Source: Fragilariopsis cylindrus CCMP1102 (taxonomy: Eukaryota; Bacillariophyta; Bacillariophyceae; Bacillariales; Bacillariaceae). Taken from it: a stretch of DNA of 64,000 nucleotides. Location of the stretch: positions 1 through 64,000 of the forward strand of contig FMBT01000436.1 in assembly GCA_900095095.1 (NCBI GenBank), given 5' to 3'. A program made the position numbers and the translations under genes. This document shows, piece by piece, positions 9,784 to 21,871 of this stretch. Below the pieces are notes generated by a model. That model did no database searches, was not told the origin of the DNA, and saw nothing but the letters and a program-made list of their open reading frames with translations. Each line of letters opens with the position of its first letter. The stretch's first letter is position 1.

Positions 9784-9984
9784 ATACTTGTTATCTACTT
9801 TAATACTTCAAGTAGCTACTGCAAAAGATTTTAGTTTTTTTCTCTTCAGATGATTCATATTTCAAACAACGAACAACAAAATAGCATCGATCAGTCAATT
9901 TCCTTCTTAAATATATTTTGTCAAACTTGATAATAAAATCTGTGTAACGTTAGTAATACTGTAATAATATATATATATATATAT

Positions 9985-10957
9985 TTAATTCGAAAGTCCA
10001 GCTTCTTTTCGTGTGGCACGAACACGAGCGGTAGGAACCTCCAATGAAACTTCACAACATTTGCTTAAAAGAACATCCACAGCCTTTTGAGCATTCTTTT
10101 GAAATAAAGCTTCCATATCAGCAACATCTTTGTTGGTTTCTGATTGAAGTTTTGCCGAAGCACTTCCTTCCGATCCACCTTTACTTAAGACCATGTTATT
10201 AAATTCTTCTTGCTTTTCGGCACGGTAGGTAGAAATCAAATCTTGACCATCCGCTTTCGCTTGTTTCATACGGTCCCCACGACCTGTTGTGTTTTTTGTT
10301 TTGTTTTTGAAATAATCAATAATCAATAATTAATGATACATTGTATATGCATACATACGGTAGCCATTTATATATATCGAGTGAATAGATATAAAAATGC
10401 CATTTATATATATCGAGTGAATAGATATAAAAATCCGATTTTCGACCATTTTTTTAAATTTGAAATGAAAATGAAGGCAAAGAAAAAGCAAGCGCAAAAC
10501 GTTGAAAAAGTATACACGATCAACGACACAATAGTACCATCATTTGTTATATTCGGTGTATGATATAGAGCAGAAAGAAAAAAAAAAGAACGGAGCGGTT
10601 AGCATGAAAGGTTTGTGTGCTATATAGAAGTAGAAGAAAAAAAGTCATTATTTTTCGACGACAGAAAGTCCCTAAAGAATCGTTTTCTACATAAAAATCC
10701 CGACCAAGGATTCATTCAAATTGATAAAGACAGGATAGAACTATAAAGAACTGGTACTGATTGATTCACTTGATGTATCGTCGTCTTAATTTCTCTTCCA
10801 TTCTACATTCATTTTGAAATATTAATAATAATAACCAACTAAAATAAAATAAAACATCGGACAAAAACTAAAACTCACCCAAACGAGCTTCAGCGACAAT
10901 TTGTGAGGCACGCGTTTCGGCGGCCATAAGTTCTTGAATTCCTGCTCCTGTTGACAT
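9985..10957 (-). CDS. V-type H+-ATPase subunit G
   Basis: Subunit G forms part of the peripheral stalk of the V1 sector of the vacuolar proton pump. Exon 1 is 10957-10879 (MSTGAGIQEL...IVAEARL), exon 2 is 10283-9985, and the intron 10878-10284 (595 bases) has GTGAGT...CAG ends and phase 1. The joined 125-residue protein has the family signatures: an N-terminal QELMAAE..A..IVAEAR helix, then RMKQAKADGQ, YRAEKQEEF, and a C-terminal VDVLLSKC. Length matches the usual 110-125 residues. Without exon 1 the conserved N-terminal helix would be missing. The intron is long for a diatom and holds a 36-base tandem repeat. Confidence 0.9.
10363..10434. repeat. 2 x 36-bp tandem repeat in V-ATPase G intron
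   Basis: Two perfect copies of a 36-base AT-rich unit starting GCCATTTATATATATCGAGT at 10363 and 10399, inside the intron. Confidence 0.85.
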
Positions 10958-11528
10958 GATGATATATATTGATGTGCTTTATATAAGTTTGATATGTTAT
11001 AAAGAATACAGAAGTTGGTTGGTACGGACAAGAAAGATAGTAGATAAAAGAGGATATGATGAATCATAGCTTTTTAGTTTCAAGAAAGGCACGTTAAAAG
11101 GATGCTTCGCCTCTTTAGCGATGTGTTATGAACAATACAAAATATAATTTGTAGCCGTTTCTACTGCGCGCACGCCATCTTCATATGATTATACCATTTT
11201 TCTGGGTAAGAGCATAATATATAAGACAGATCTTAGATTTTAGACATCATTCATTTCAGCCATAAGTCAATCTACGATTAGGAGTATTATGACGTAAAGA
11301 AGTGATGAAACCTAGTATTGTTTTTCAGGTTGTTGATAATAGGGATTGCAAAGGTGTCAAGGAGGCAAGGTGTCGAATCATCCCATTCCACTTGTCACAA
11401 GGTTCTTGTAGGCATTGTTGTGTTAAAAATTAATTGACAGGATTCGGGTGTAAGCCTAACTCTTGTTCAAATTATAATTGAATATCTATCCAACCTTGGA
11501 TGCGCTGAGTTTCCGATGTGGATCGCCG
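10958..11528. other. Divergent promoter region
   Basis: It separates the divergently transcribed V-ATPase G gene and the Asn/Asp-rich gene. I see no gene and no clear regulatory motif. Confidence 0.4.
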
Positions 11529-12210
11529 ATGGTAAATATGAATAACAACAAAAGTAGTAGTCGTGGTGGTGGTAATAGTGTCACGACAAATAGCAATAGA
11601 AACGAAAATGATGACAATAGTAAGTCTACCTTCGATCCTAGCTATGTACGACTCGATAAGAATAAGGTCCATCCGTTAGCGTATATACTTCGGATATCAC
11701 GGTATGGAAAGTTCATGACAAAATTAAGTAATGAATTGGTTCAGAATATTAAAAGAATTGATAAGGAAGTTAGTGATATGCAAAGAATGATGGAACAAAA
11801 GGGGATGAAACAATCATCAAGGACAGGCATGGCATGGGTACGTCGAATTGAATCGAAGATAGTAGAAATTAAATCATTAAAAACATCTTTGACTGTATTA
11901 CCAAACATTTTAAAAATTGAAGAATCAAATAAGAAAAAATATATGCTGTTAATTACGTGGCAGCGCAGTTTCAATCTCGACAGCTTGGACGACGACGACG
12001 ACGACGACAATGGCGATGACAACAACGATAAAGAGGGCATTCATATGGTGGAAGAGGAAAAAGATGAGGATCATAACAGAAACACGCGCAAGAAGAAGAA
12101 AGTAAAACGATCCTCTCGTCACCGTTTGCTTTTTGACCGAAAGAAACAACGAAATTCAAAATTGAACAACAACAACAACAACAACAACAATATCAGCAGT
12201 ATCAGTAGCA

Positions 12211-12273
<63 letters not shown>

Positions 12274-13244
12274 CCAGAAAAATGAACGACGATAATGGTA
12301 ACGATAACGACAATGACAATGACAATAACAAGACTGATTACGACCGTCTCCTTCATCGGTTCATGGCACCATGTGTGTACGAAAGCCACCACATAGAAAA
12401 GTCTCCGATTGTTTCACTACAAAATCATCGTAATCGGATCACGACAAAATACCGTCAGGCAAAGAATATGAATAAGGATATGTCAACGATCATTCAAGAT
12501 GATTTACCTTTTACCAGTGAAAAGATTCAAAACTTTATTGGAGATTATTACTGCCTATGTTCTGGTTGCCAGACTATGTACAATAAACAATACAAACATT
12601 TATTTGGATCGTATGAGTCCCACATCGGAAAGGAAGATATGACAGCCACTGGAAAATTCTTTTGTGTCGACTGTTGGAATTATTATCTAAATGGAAATGG
12701 AAAGAAAAAGCATGTAGATGGGTTAAAGGGAAAGGAAAATAATAATAATAATAATAATAATAGCAATACCAGTAGTAGCGATAACAACAGCAAGAATTAT
12801 GATGACGACATCATACTATCTTCTACTACTGCTACTAAATCTACAGAAAATGGCTCAATAGATGGCATCGACGACATTTCTTCTCAACAACATCAACCGA
12901 CGAAAAAAGCTAGAAAGAAAAAGAAGAAAAAGAAAAAGAAGAAAGCCAACAATGACGACGACGACGATGATGGCGACGGCAACCAGAAGGAAGATCCTTT
13001 TATAGGAGGGAACGTACATAATATCAACACCAATCAATTCGAAGTCGATGATACTAGCCAACAGAATTCAGAGAAAACAACAAGCAAGAACTCAAGTGAT
13101 GATGATGATGATGATGATGAACCACTTATTAAACAGCATGTTGCTTTTTCTAATAATGACAAGTGGGTAGATTTCTTGCTTCAAACTGGTAGCATTATCG
13201 CACTCAATGACTATATGGATGAGATTCTTGGAGTTGAGGATTGA
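11529..13244 (+). CDS. Asn/Asp/Lys-rich protein with a Cys-rich zinc-like cluster
   Basis: The frame is preceded by an in-frame TAA at 11475; the first ATG is at 11529, giving 571 residues. The N-terminal 130 residues include a helical segment (VHPLAYILRISRYGKFMTKLSNELVQNIKRID). A poly-Asp and poly-Asn region follows (about 11985-12330, encoded by GAC, AAC and AAT repeats). A conserved-looking patch at about residues 335-390 has CLCSGC...FFCVDCW spacing, suggesting a zinc knuckle. The C-terminus has a lysine run (KKRKKKKKKKKK-like), a likely nuclear or nucleolar signal, and another Asp run. I do not recognise a family. The microsatellite-encoded homopolymers are probably length-variable. Confidence 0.6.
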
Positions 13245-13413
13245 TTACGACTGGTAGAATAGAATTATTCTTGGGGGGAGATGACGAATCAACCAATACT
13301 GTCTATGGAAAAGAATTCCATCTACTGGATAAATACTAAATCAAGGAAAAATAATCTTCATTTATATTTCATTGTACTGTTTTCCTTTAATTTTATTCTA
13401 TATCATAACTTAT

Positions 13414-15272
13414 TCATTTGTTCATTTCGAATACCTTTCCAGTGAAATAGGTGTATAGTTCCTTCCGTCTCAGATCGACCTTAGAAATATCAGTATTCTT
13501 ATTGTTCTTCCATACCTGTTCAAAGGACATTGGATTTCCTTCCACTTCTGTTTTCCATGCCTTACCACCATCGATATCAACTCGACTGGAAATTCCAATA
13601 GCCTTCCCATCGTCACTCGAGACAGCAACCATGACCTGGCCTGGTTCAGCGATGATTTCCTTTTCTCCAATGATATTGTACAGGATACTACCCTTTCCGG
13701 CTGTAATTTTTGGTGCGACGCAATTCACCAATATAGCACCGTCCGCATTCACTTCTCTTGCAGTAACGTGAGATAGAAGAGAGTCCTTGATTGTTCCATC
13801 TGCGATGTTGCAATCAAATGCGTACGAATGTTGAAACATAACGTTGCTTTGTGCGAAAACTCCCGTCATCGGTGAATCGGTAATGCCGAGGAACTTTCGT
13901 AAAAGTTTTGATTCGGGGTTCGAGTCATCCAATAACAATAGTGAATTCTTAGAATAAAGTGGTAATTGACCATAATCCCACCAACATGCATCCTTACCGA
14001 CATCAACGGCACCGAAGAGTCCTAATTTACTAGTGTCTTCGTTCGCTCTTTGGAATCGTGCCGAAAATACCTGCATTCGTAAATGATGCGACATGGATGT
14101 CTGTTCATCAACACCCTTTTGTAACATTAGGCTGACGTAACTTTCTTCTGGTAATGTTAGTGGCATCCAGAAGTGGGGATCAGTATCCAATTTAGCAACC
14201 TTTTCTGTTAATTCTATAGAATATTCGTCACATAATCCTTCCAACATGGCAGCCGAAAGTGAAAAACTTCCCAAAGATGGTCCCACCTGTGCGATTGTTC
14301 CCAGTGTTTGTAACATACTGGTGGCAGTCTCATGACTGACCTTTTCCACTTGTGCCGCTTCTGCAACCTTTCCACCCTCTCCAGATTCTTTCATGACAGC
14401 AATGACACCATATTTATCTAATCCCTGTTCGAGCCATTCTTCCGCAGTCGGTGCTGTATCACCTAACAACGTACACATAATATCAATATGATGTGTCGAT
14501 TCGTAACGAAAATTTTCTACCGCAGGTGGTAAAAAAACTTGATCACCCCAAAAGACACTCAACCGGCCCTTTCGTGACGATGCATAGATACCAGTTTGTC
14601 GAACTACTGCCTCCAAAACAGTTAAATGCTTCGGAAATGGAAGTTTCTGTTATATGTGTGTGTGTGTGTGTAATGCAATTTTTAGTTTGGGGTTTTTCAT
14701 AGAAATAGGAATAAATCCAGGATCTGTGAGAGGATGGATGATTACTTCTTGACGAGGAGGAGGAGGACGACGACGAACATAAATAAAACAAAACACACAA
14801 ACACACAGACGTTTTAAAGAAGAAGAAGAAGCACACAGTTTTACGTACGTACCACTCCAGGTTTGTTATTGTTTTCACTAGCCGGCAATGGTGCGAGTCT
14901 TGTGCCTTTTCCCGCTGTATGATATAATGCAGCAGAAATTGTTCCTTGTTGTAGTAAACTTTCTAAATCAGGATTATCAGTCACAGTACTGGAAGATTTC
15001 GCATAATCACAGGCCTTCTTCCAGGCATATAATGTCCCTAATCCATTTCCTGCACCAGATGGATCACTCCAATCTTCTGATACTGCAATCACAAGTGGAA
15101 ATACCGAACTACTACTACTACTACTACTACTAGCACCGTGGGCACCATGTTTCAGTTTCGTCATCCAAAACTCCGCTTGATGGTCATCAGTACAACAGAT
15201 GACCGTCACATCAAAAACATTTTCAGGTAATGTCATAGCCGTCACGGCTTCTTCGAAACGTGCAGCTGGCAT
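13414..15272 (-). CDS. GT-A-fold sugar-1-phosphate nucleotidyltransferase, FPGT-like
   Basis: Exon 1 15272-14853 and exon 2 14646-13414, joined in phase 0 across an intron with GTACGT...ACAG ends, give about 550 residues. The first exon carries FDVTVICCTDDHQAEFW, then SDPSGAGNGLGTLYAWKK, then HTAGKGTRLAPLP. The exon junction completes KPG-V-KLPF. The order resembles fucose-1-phosphate guanylyltransferase and FKGP-type enzymes, while the GKGTRLAPLP loop is the general sugar-nucleotidyltransferase nucleotide-binding motif. The C-terminal half has a repetitive hydrophobic pattern suggesting a beta-helix. The likely reaction is transfer of a nucleotide onto a sugar-1-phosphate to make an NDP-sugar; the sugar is not deducible. 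No N-terminal targeting signal is evident. A short TAC (Ser) repeat lies near 15110. The frame is clean. Confidence 0.65.
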
Positions 15273-15278
15273 CTTCAA

Positions 15279-15822
15279 TGTACTGATAGTATACTGTGTA
15301 TTGTTATATAATGGTAGTCTTGTCTTGGTGGGTGTGGGAAGTACGAAGATCAGATTAGATTAGATTAGATGTAGATCAGATCGCAGCTAATTTCTTATGT
15401 CAATCTAAAAAACGAAGTAAAATGTGAAAGGCATTTTGAGAATGAATATAATGAATGAAGGAATCTAAATTTCTCACAACTTGGCGATAATTTAGCTTTT
15501 GTTTGATCCATATTTCAAACGTGGATAGGAAGTCATGCAGTAGTAGGTCACGCTGACCAAAATGATACTAAAAAAATTTAAATTTATTTTGAACATTAAC
15601 GTTAAGTTAGCTATATTTATAATACTGTAGTCAAAATATCATTCGAAATTGGAAGAAGCAGCAACGCACGAGGAATGGATATCTCAGAAAGCAGATGTTA
15701 TTGTACTTCAAAAGTACTACTAGCAAGTCGCAAGCTCAAACTGGAAATGATACTAGTAGATCAAAGATCATCTAACACATTACCTGTACTCGTACACCAG
15801 CAATTAGAGGAAAATCGTTACA
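15279..15822. other. Divergent promoter region
   Basis: It separates the nucleotidyltransferase (minus) and the dioxygenase (plus). A short AGATT pentamer run lies near 15350-15367. Nothing else is supported. Confidence 0.4.
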
Positions 15823-17610
15823 ATGGTTACTACTGTTATCAACAAGAACGGTAGTAGTACCAATACCAATACCAATACTGCATCATCTGCTGTTGGAGGC
15901 GGCATTTGCGACGGTAGTGTCATCAACAGCAGGAAATACATTACTACTAGTAATGTGACCGCCAATGACAAGGAAAACGTTCTAAAAAAAGACAATAATA
16001 GTAATAAGACTAGTAAGACTAGTAAGACTAATAACAATGACAATGGCAATGACAATGGCAATGATAAGGGTATTAGCTGTAATATTCACGAGTTATTATT
16101 GTCGTCAGGGAATAAGAAGAAAAATAATAGTACAACTACAACTACAACTATTAATACTACAACTAAAATGCCGATGCCGATGCCGATGTCGAGACCAATT
16201 ATTCAAGAATCCAATATTATACTTTCTCGTTCCTACGACACTATTAAAAAAGAAATATCCAAAAATGTACTAAGACATAAGTTACAAAAATTACGTCATC
16301 TGGTGTTACCGGGTGTTATTTCCACCAAGTATCTGGACAATGAAATTTTTTATCCGATGCATCAACAGCAATTATTTCAACCACAAACTGTCACCTATAA
16401 TGGTGGTATTGCGAATGTGAAAAAATGGAAAATATCCTCCTACCTCGAAGTGATGGAGGGAGGTGTACCGGTAAGTTTTTGTACAACTACAGTATTAAAT
16501 ATACTACATACATACTAGTATATCATATATTGTAATTAAATATATAAAAATAAATTTACATCTTTCATTCTTTCTGACAACGACGTATTGAATCTCTCTC
16601 TCTTTCTCTCTTTACATGTATTTCTTTCGTTTCAAAAACGTTTTCAAAAAAACTTCAAAAGTGCACAAATCCAAATCTAAAATTGTTAGAAATTTTTCGA
16701 CCATTATTAGAAACTTGTGATGATTTATTCCTTGTTTGGTACAAACAACAGCATGCCTGCAACAGTAACAGTAACAATAAACAACAACAACAAAATCAAA
16801 ATCGAAGAAGAACATGTCAACGTCTGATGACATTCGTCACACGGTATACACCTGTTCCTGGTGAACAAGCCTTGTTGAAACATATCGATGGTGCTGGTAA
16901 GGTGGACGGATCCTGTGTGATTGCATTACCAGTCGATAAATGGTCCGCTCCGTATGACGTGAACTCATTCGAGGGACATGGTGGTGGATTAACCTTTTGG
17001 GATGGAAAAGAACCAGTACCAGTACCAGTAACACATAATGATAAGGAGAAGGAGAAGGAGAAAAAGAATGATGATAATCAGAAAGAAGGAAAGGAAGCAA
17101 TACAGGATACAGATACGACGAAGACTACGATGACGTCCATCAACAGCAACAACAATAATCAAAACAACGACAACAATGCCGTTGAAGTTGAAGAAGCAAA
17201 AACCAACAAGACAATAACAACAACGACGGCGACGACGACGGCGAAGAAAAATAATAAGGCACCACAAAAATTTCGTCCACGTGAAATCCATTATGAGACT
17301 AGATCAGGAGACATTGCTTTTATTGATAGAGCTGTATGGCATCAAGCAGATCCAATCACAAAGGTACGTTCGTGTACGTGTATTTGAAAGAATCAATCAT
17401 ACAACACAACACTCATTTCCTATTTATTTCCACCGGCCTGGGCCGGGGCCGCACCTTTATATATTACGTGTATTCGTATGTTATATAATGTTGCATGCAT
17501 GTTTACTAACATTCTCATTATTTCATTTTTTTGCGAAGGGTACACGATGGGCCTTGGTCATATTCTACAAAGTTATGTACGAAGATGATGATAATGACAA
17601 CGATGAATGA
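15823..17610 (+). CDS. 2-oxoglutarate/Fe(II)-dependent dioxygenase, prolyl-4-hydroxylase-like
   Basis: Three exons, 15823-16470, 16662-17363 and 17539-17610, joined in phase 0 with GTAAGT...AAAAG and GTACGT...GCGAAG introns, give 473 residues. The first 125 residues are low-complexity (Asn, Thr, Lys). The catalytic core lies in exons 2-3: RYTPVPGEQALLKHID supplies the HxD iron ligands, GGGLTFWDG follows, then GDIAFIDRAVWHQADPIT gives the distal His, and GTRWALVIFYKV gives the 2-oxoglutarate-binding Arg. A poly-charged insert (about 17040-17260) splits the core. This is the HxD...H...R set of the P4H-type double-stranded beta-helix. The substrate is unknown; no signal peptide is seen, so the protein is probably cytosolic or nuclear. 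The C-terminus is a short Asp/Asn tail. Confidence 0.75.
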
Positions 17611-17849
17611 TCATGAATAATGGCAACTACAATAGAACAAACAACGACGGAGGCTACCGTAGTAGCTCTAGGATGATGATAGTGACAATTTAATTTAATT
17701 TAATTTATGTCATCTGTACGATAATAACGATCAGTTCACAGCATAAAACTAATATTGTCTAAAATTTCATAACAATAGAAATAACTACTACGGTAGTGCC
17801 GTGATGGAAATAGAAAAACGATGATATAGCAGAACAAAGTTAGGATATA

Positions 17850-17880
<31 letters not shown>

Positions 17881-18507
17881 CATGTTGAAAGGGGGAAAAT
17901 CCCTCCTGTGCCTGAAATATATTCCAGCAGTATAAATAGTCCTAGCAAAGAAAAATGAAAGTATATCTAATCAAAACACAATATTCATTGTTTCAATGTT
18001 CAGCTTGATTGTTGGGTTTCAACTGTAAGCTGAGCTTGTGTGTTGACAGGGAAAATTACTGTAACCACCTTTCGTAGGTCATTGAAACACCACCAATATG
18101 AATGCAACTACCAGCCAAACCTCTATTCAACACACATGCCGATGATAAAAGGAAGAGAAAGTGCTATGGTGTAGCTACTTTACTACGATACAGTAGGCTC
18201 TACAGTAATACAGAACAGCATCACTTGATTTCTGCACGAAATAAAAATATAAAACGATTCAGTTTTACCGCAGCGCCTCACAAAAAAAATCTTCTAAAAA
18301 ATCTTCGACAACAACAACTCTTATTAAAAATTACATGAAAAGCTTGACCATGACATGATAGATTCATCATCATATCCTCTCTCTCTTTTCAAGTAACTTA
18401 CTAATAGCTAGCTAGGCAAAAAATACAACACTATATCTAATACAGTTATTGGTGCTGCTGTGCTATAGTCATATATTCTAACGATAACAATCAAAACCGA
18501 AATAAAC
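17611..18507. other. Intergenic, no gene seen
   Basis: AT-rich, with a long (AT)n run near 17851-17880 and a TTTAA repeat near 17693-17706. A 78-residue frame at 18102-18338 has no recognisable features and is not counted as a gene. Confidence 0.4.
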
Positions 18508-20151
18508 ATGAGTACAAGTAGTAGAATACAAAAATCGCTGCTGCGATTATCGCCATCTTCTAGAAATTATTCTTCATCCACTCCATATAAAATAATATTC
18601 CGCACACGGCAATCATATCAACAACAACAGTCGCCCCGACAAAGAATAATATCATTATCAGCCAATCATCGTAGTATACCAATTCTGGGTCGAAAAACAC
18701 CGCAGCATCGCTGGACCAGCAGTAAACCTACTTCTTCTTCCGCAGTGAAAGAAGCGGTTGTGGCGAAAGAACCCCCCTACAGGACCTTGCGTTGGTTAGC
18801 ATTTACGACTGGTATACCCTTCGTCGGATTCGGCTTCATGGACAACGCTATATTGATCATAGCTGGAGATGCCATTGATACCAGTTTGGGTGTCACCCTT
18901 GGGATAAGTACCATGTGTGCTGCCGCAATAGGAAATATCATCTCGGATTTGGCGGGGATCAGTGCTGGTGCGTACATAGAAGATTTTTGCGTCAGGGTAT
19001 TGAAATTACCTGTGCCGACACTAGATTCCGCCCAACGTCAATTACGATCGGTCCGAATGGCATCCCAAACGGGAATGGCAATCGGAATGACGATTGGGTG
19101 CGTGTTGGGGATGATACCACTCTTCTTTATTGATTCGAACAAAGCGGAGAAGTTAAGGAAAAAGGCAAGACTGGAAAAGTTATATCAAGATGTCTTAGAC
19201 GAAGCCAAGACGTTGGTAGGAGCCGAATCGACTTATTTATATTTGCGTGTTGACAAAGATGAGGATAGGAAAATAACTGACAACAAAGGCAATAATATAA
19301 AACATCAACGAGGAGAGGACGTTGGTATACACGGTTACCATCCGTCGGTGAACGGAGAATATTTATATGCAATGTATTACGTTGAGCCTCATCATCAACA
19401 TTATGGATCATCTCCAACGAAAAATCTCATGAGGATGGTTAGTGGTGGTGATGTTGGTAATCGAATTGGCAGTACTAGAAGTGATACGAATGATACCACC
19501 ACTGGAGCATTTGATGAAAATAAAGGTAATAGTAGTAGTGATGACAGCGTGATACAAGTGATTAAACCACCACCATTACCTGTTCCGTCCGTTTCTCTAT
19601 CTCGTGCTATTCCTGTTGGAAAAGGGATCGTGTCCCGTGCTCTTTTAACTGGAACAACATGGAATATCGTCGGTAGTTTGATAGATGAACCTGATTTCTT
19701 TCCGTTGAGACCAGGAATCACTGATGGTTGTACCAACCTCGATCCTGGCCATTTTCGCGATTTGGTTGTTGTTCCTATATTGGATGGACAAGGCCGAGTA
19801 ATTGCCGTATTGGAAGCACTCAATAAGGAAACCGACGACAACGGTTTTTCGGATGATGATGTGGATGTTCTCTCTAGTCTTGCTAGTCATGTTAGTGTGA
19901 GTTTGCAAACGATCTATCAAAATAACGAAGATGAAGATTTGAGGCTGCGAGATACTATTCGTATCTTGAAAGAGGGCAAGGGCATCCAGCGTTCTAAAAC
20001 TAAGGGTGGCAGTAGTTATAGTATTCATAACGACGACGATGCTGATGATAATGAAAATAATGGCGGCGGTGTTGGCGGGAAAAGTAATAAAGATGATGGT
20101 TCTCAAAACGCAACCACCACCAAGTCTAAGCGGCGACTCTTTCCCGATTGA
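18508..20151 (+). CDS. TMEM65-domain mitochondrial membrane protein fused to a GAF-like domain
   Basis: A single-exon protein of 547 residues. Residues 1-85 are rich in Arg, Ser and Gln with no acidic residue early on, typical of a mitochondrial presequence. Residues about 90-215 match TMEM65: GIPFVGFGFMDNAILIIAGD, LGISTMCAAAIGNIISDLAG and GMTIGCVLGMIPLFF, giving three or four membrane helices. After a basic loop, residues about 225-490 look like a GAF domain, ending IPVGKGIVSRALLTG, FRDLVVVPILDGQGRVIAVLEALNK and FSDDDVDVLSSLASHVSVSLQ. Human TMEM65 is an inner-mitochondrial-membrane protein linked to mitochondrial ion homeostasis. The attached GAF domain suggests ligand-regulated activity (inference). 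The frame is clean. Confidence 0.8.
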   Translation: MSTSSRIQKSLLRLSPSSRNYSSSTPYKIIFRTRQSYQQQQSPRQRIISLSANHRSIPILGRKTPQHRWTSSKPTSSSAVKEAVVAKEPPYRTLRWLAFTTGIPFVGFGFMDNAILIIAGDAIDTSLGVTLGISTMCAAAIGNIISDLAGISAGAYIEDFCVRVLKLPVPTLDSAQRQLRSVRMASQTGMAIGMTIGCVLGMIPLFFIDSNKAEKLRKKARLEKLYQDVLDEAKTLVGAESTYLYLRVDKDEDRKITDNKGNNIKHQRGEDVGIHGYHPSVNGEYLYAMYYVEPHHQHYGSSPTKNLMRMVSGGDVGNRIGSTRSDTNDTTTGAFDENKGNSSSDDSVIQVIKPPPLPVPSVSLSRAIPVGKGIVSRALLTGTTWNIVGSLIDEPDFFPLRPGITDGCTNLDPGHFRDLVVVPILDGQGRVIAVLEALNKETDDNGFSDDDVDVLSSLASHVSVSLQTIYQNNEDEDLRLRDTIRILKEGKGIQRSKTKGGSSYSIHNDDDADDNENNGGGVGGKSNKDDGSQNATTTKSKRRLFPD

Positions 20152-21263
20152 TGGCATGCAGTATGAACGATACATGATATGAAATAGTAAATTATCTGTA
20201 GATAGTTTAATTACATCGATCTTTTCTTTTCCTTTCTTTTTCAAAATTAAATTGTAGCGCTTGGTTGCGACAATTTATCTTACTTTGAAGATGCTTGCCG
20301 TACTATTGTATTGAACAATTTTTGTCTTGATTTAAGTATTATACGAAGAAAAGATTAGGAAATTACGGCACAGTAAAGCTATCAATAACAAACGACAATA
20401 AGATTCTGTATGGCATAGCGCATCTATAAGTTTTGCAAGGCGAACTAAATAGTAACAATGAATTTCATGTTCTTCGATACAAATGCATTGCACTGCACTT
20501 GGTCTCACTACCAGCTTGCTATGGCACAGTAATAATTATGAGTTAAATATATCTCAAGAATATTATTGCACACATCCACACTCACTACCTGCCTGCTATA
20601 AATCAATATATCGGTAAAATGGGAAGATTTTCTTTGTTTCGTGAGTTCTGTTTAAGAACCCTTTCTGCATGCACTTGCACCATCCTTTTCCTCCCTTAGC
20701 TTACAATTTATTATACTCTCAATTAGTAAACTATATGGCTTGATGGGACTCCTAGAAAGATGGTTTTAGGAAAAATCTTGATATCAGAATAATGATGGTT
20801 TAGGTTTCTCTGATTATTTTTGTGTCCTTTTTTTTTGGTTGAGATCTGAGATAGTATTTATTTACTCATACAGTCAGTACAACGCATACTCCCGGCTTAA
20901 AGGTATTCAGTGTATTTGCTCTTAAACTATCGACCTTACCTAATCTAGATAATACGGTATAGAAGAGATGAAAGAAGTAGTAGGAAGATTTGTTTTTGTT
21001 GTTGCGGCATATAAAATGGGTAATTATTTATTTTCCATATCTTTTAATTTATTATATGCAACTACTCGAAAAAAAAGGAGTAGCACGAATTTGTCGACTA
21101 CAATAAAAGTGATATCATAACCTTGATTTCCACTCTTCGTTCATTATGTATACTATATATAGTATTTTCCTAAACGGTGTATCATATTTCCTTGTTAGTG
21201 TGCGCGTTTTTTTTTGGGACTTCAGATATCAGTCTCCTATTGAATGAAGAAATTAATATATGT
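20152..21263. other. Intergenic between convergent genes
   Basis: About 1.1 kb between the TMEM65-GAF gene and the petJ stop. I see no coding frame, RNA gene or strong repeat. Confidence 0.4.
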
Positions 21264-21871
21264 TTATTCTTCCCATCCTGCTTCGGCTGATGAGATAACA
21301 TATGAAGCAACATTGGCAATATCTTCTTCACTAAGACGTCCACCGAAGGCAGGCATAGCGTTCTTTCCGTTTGTGACTTGTGTCATAACAGACTTTTCAC
21401 TTCGTCCACCGGAAAGGTATTGGTCTAATGCTTCCTTTTCTAAGGTCTTTTCGGGCATGATAACATTTTGTCCACCAGCATGACATGCGGCACAGTTAGC
21501 ATTGAAGATTTGTTCTCCTGCACCGACATCACCGGCAAATGCTGGACCGGCAGCAACACTGAAAGCGATTGCTCCAGCAGCGGCAGCCTATTTATTTATT
21601 TAGATTTGGAGAGAAGATATTATGTGAGTTCATGTGATCAATGTTACATGCATGTTCAGGTGAAGTCGACGAGTTTCAACTTCTTAAAAACCCATCGAAG
21701 TAAACCACTAGATACGATGTCTCCGCGGGCGAAAATCAACCCCCCGTGTATCCTTAGTGTTTAATTTCTCATCAATTATCAGCAGAAGGAACGTACCTTG
21801 GCAACATCAGCTTTATTGATTGAAAACGCAGAAGCGGAAACAAGAAGAGTGGCGAAGATAGCGAATTTCAT
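21264..21871 (-). CDS. petJ: Cytochrome c6, thylakoid lumen electron carrier
   Basis: Exon 1 21871-21797 and exon 2 21587-21264, phase 0, encode 132 residues. Exon 1 is an ER-type signal peptide ending in ASA^F ([16 protein letters not shown]), the classic diatom plastid-import motif. Exon 2 begins with a hydrophobic lumen signal ending GPAFA. The mature 89-residue protein carries the haem motif CAACH, the Met ligand in [10 protein letters not shown], and KTLEKEAL, all standard for cytochrome c6. It carries electrons from cytochrome b6f to photosystem I. The intron is 209 bases with a GTACGT donor and ends AATAG. A repeated element lies upstream (separate entry). Confidence 0.95.

Larger units (their letters stand above)
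8360..9984. other. Noncoding stretch with foldback and tandem repeats
   Basis: No convincing coding frame in either direction. It carries a degenerate palindrome (separate entry), a 44-base tandem duplication at 9703-9783 containing GGAGTCGACTGAATA twice, and AT-rich DNA up to the V-ATPase G stop codon. Confidence 0.5.

Noticed and set aside
10333-10563. 76-residue plus-strand frame
   Set aside because: It lies in the V-ATPase G intron and is made largely of a 36-base tandem repeat.
13414-15272. Bacterial-type GlmU or glucose-1-phosphate enzyme
   Set aside because: The GKGTRLAPLP loop is shared by many families, and the N-terminal order fits FPGT-like enzymes better; substrate left open.
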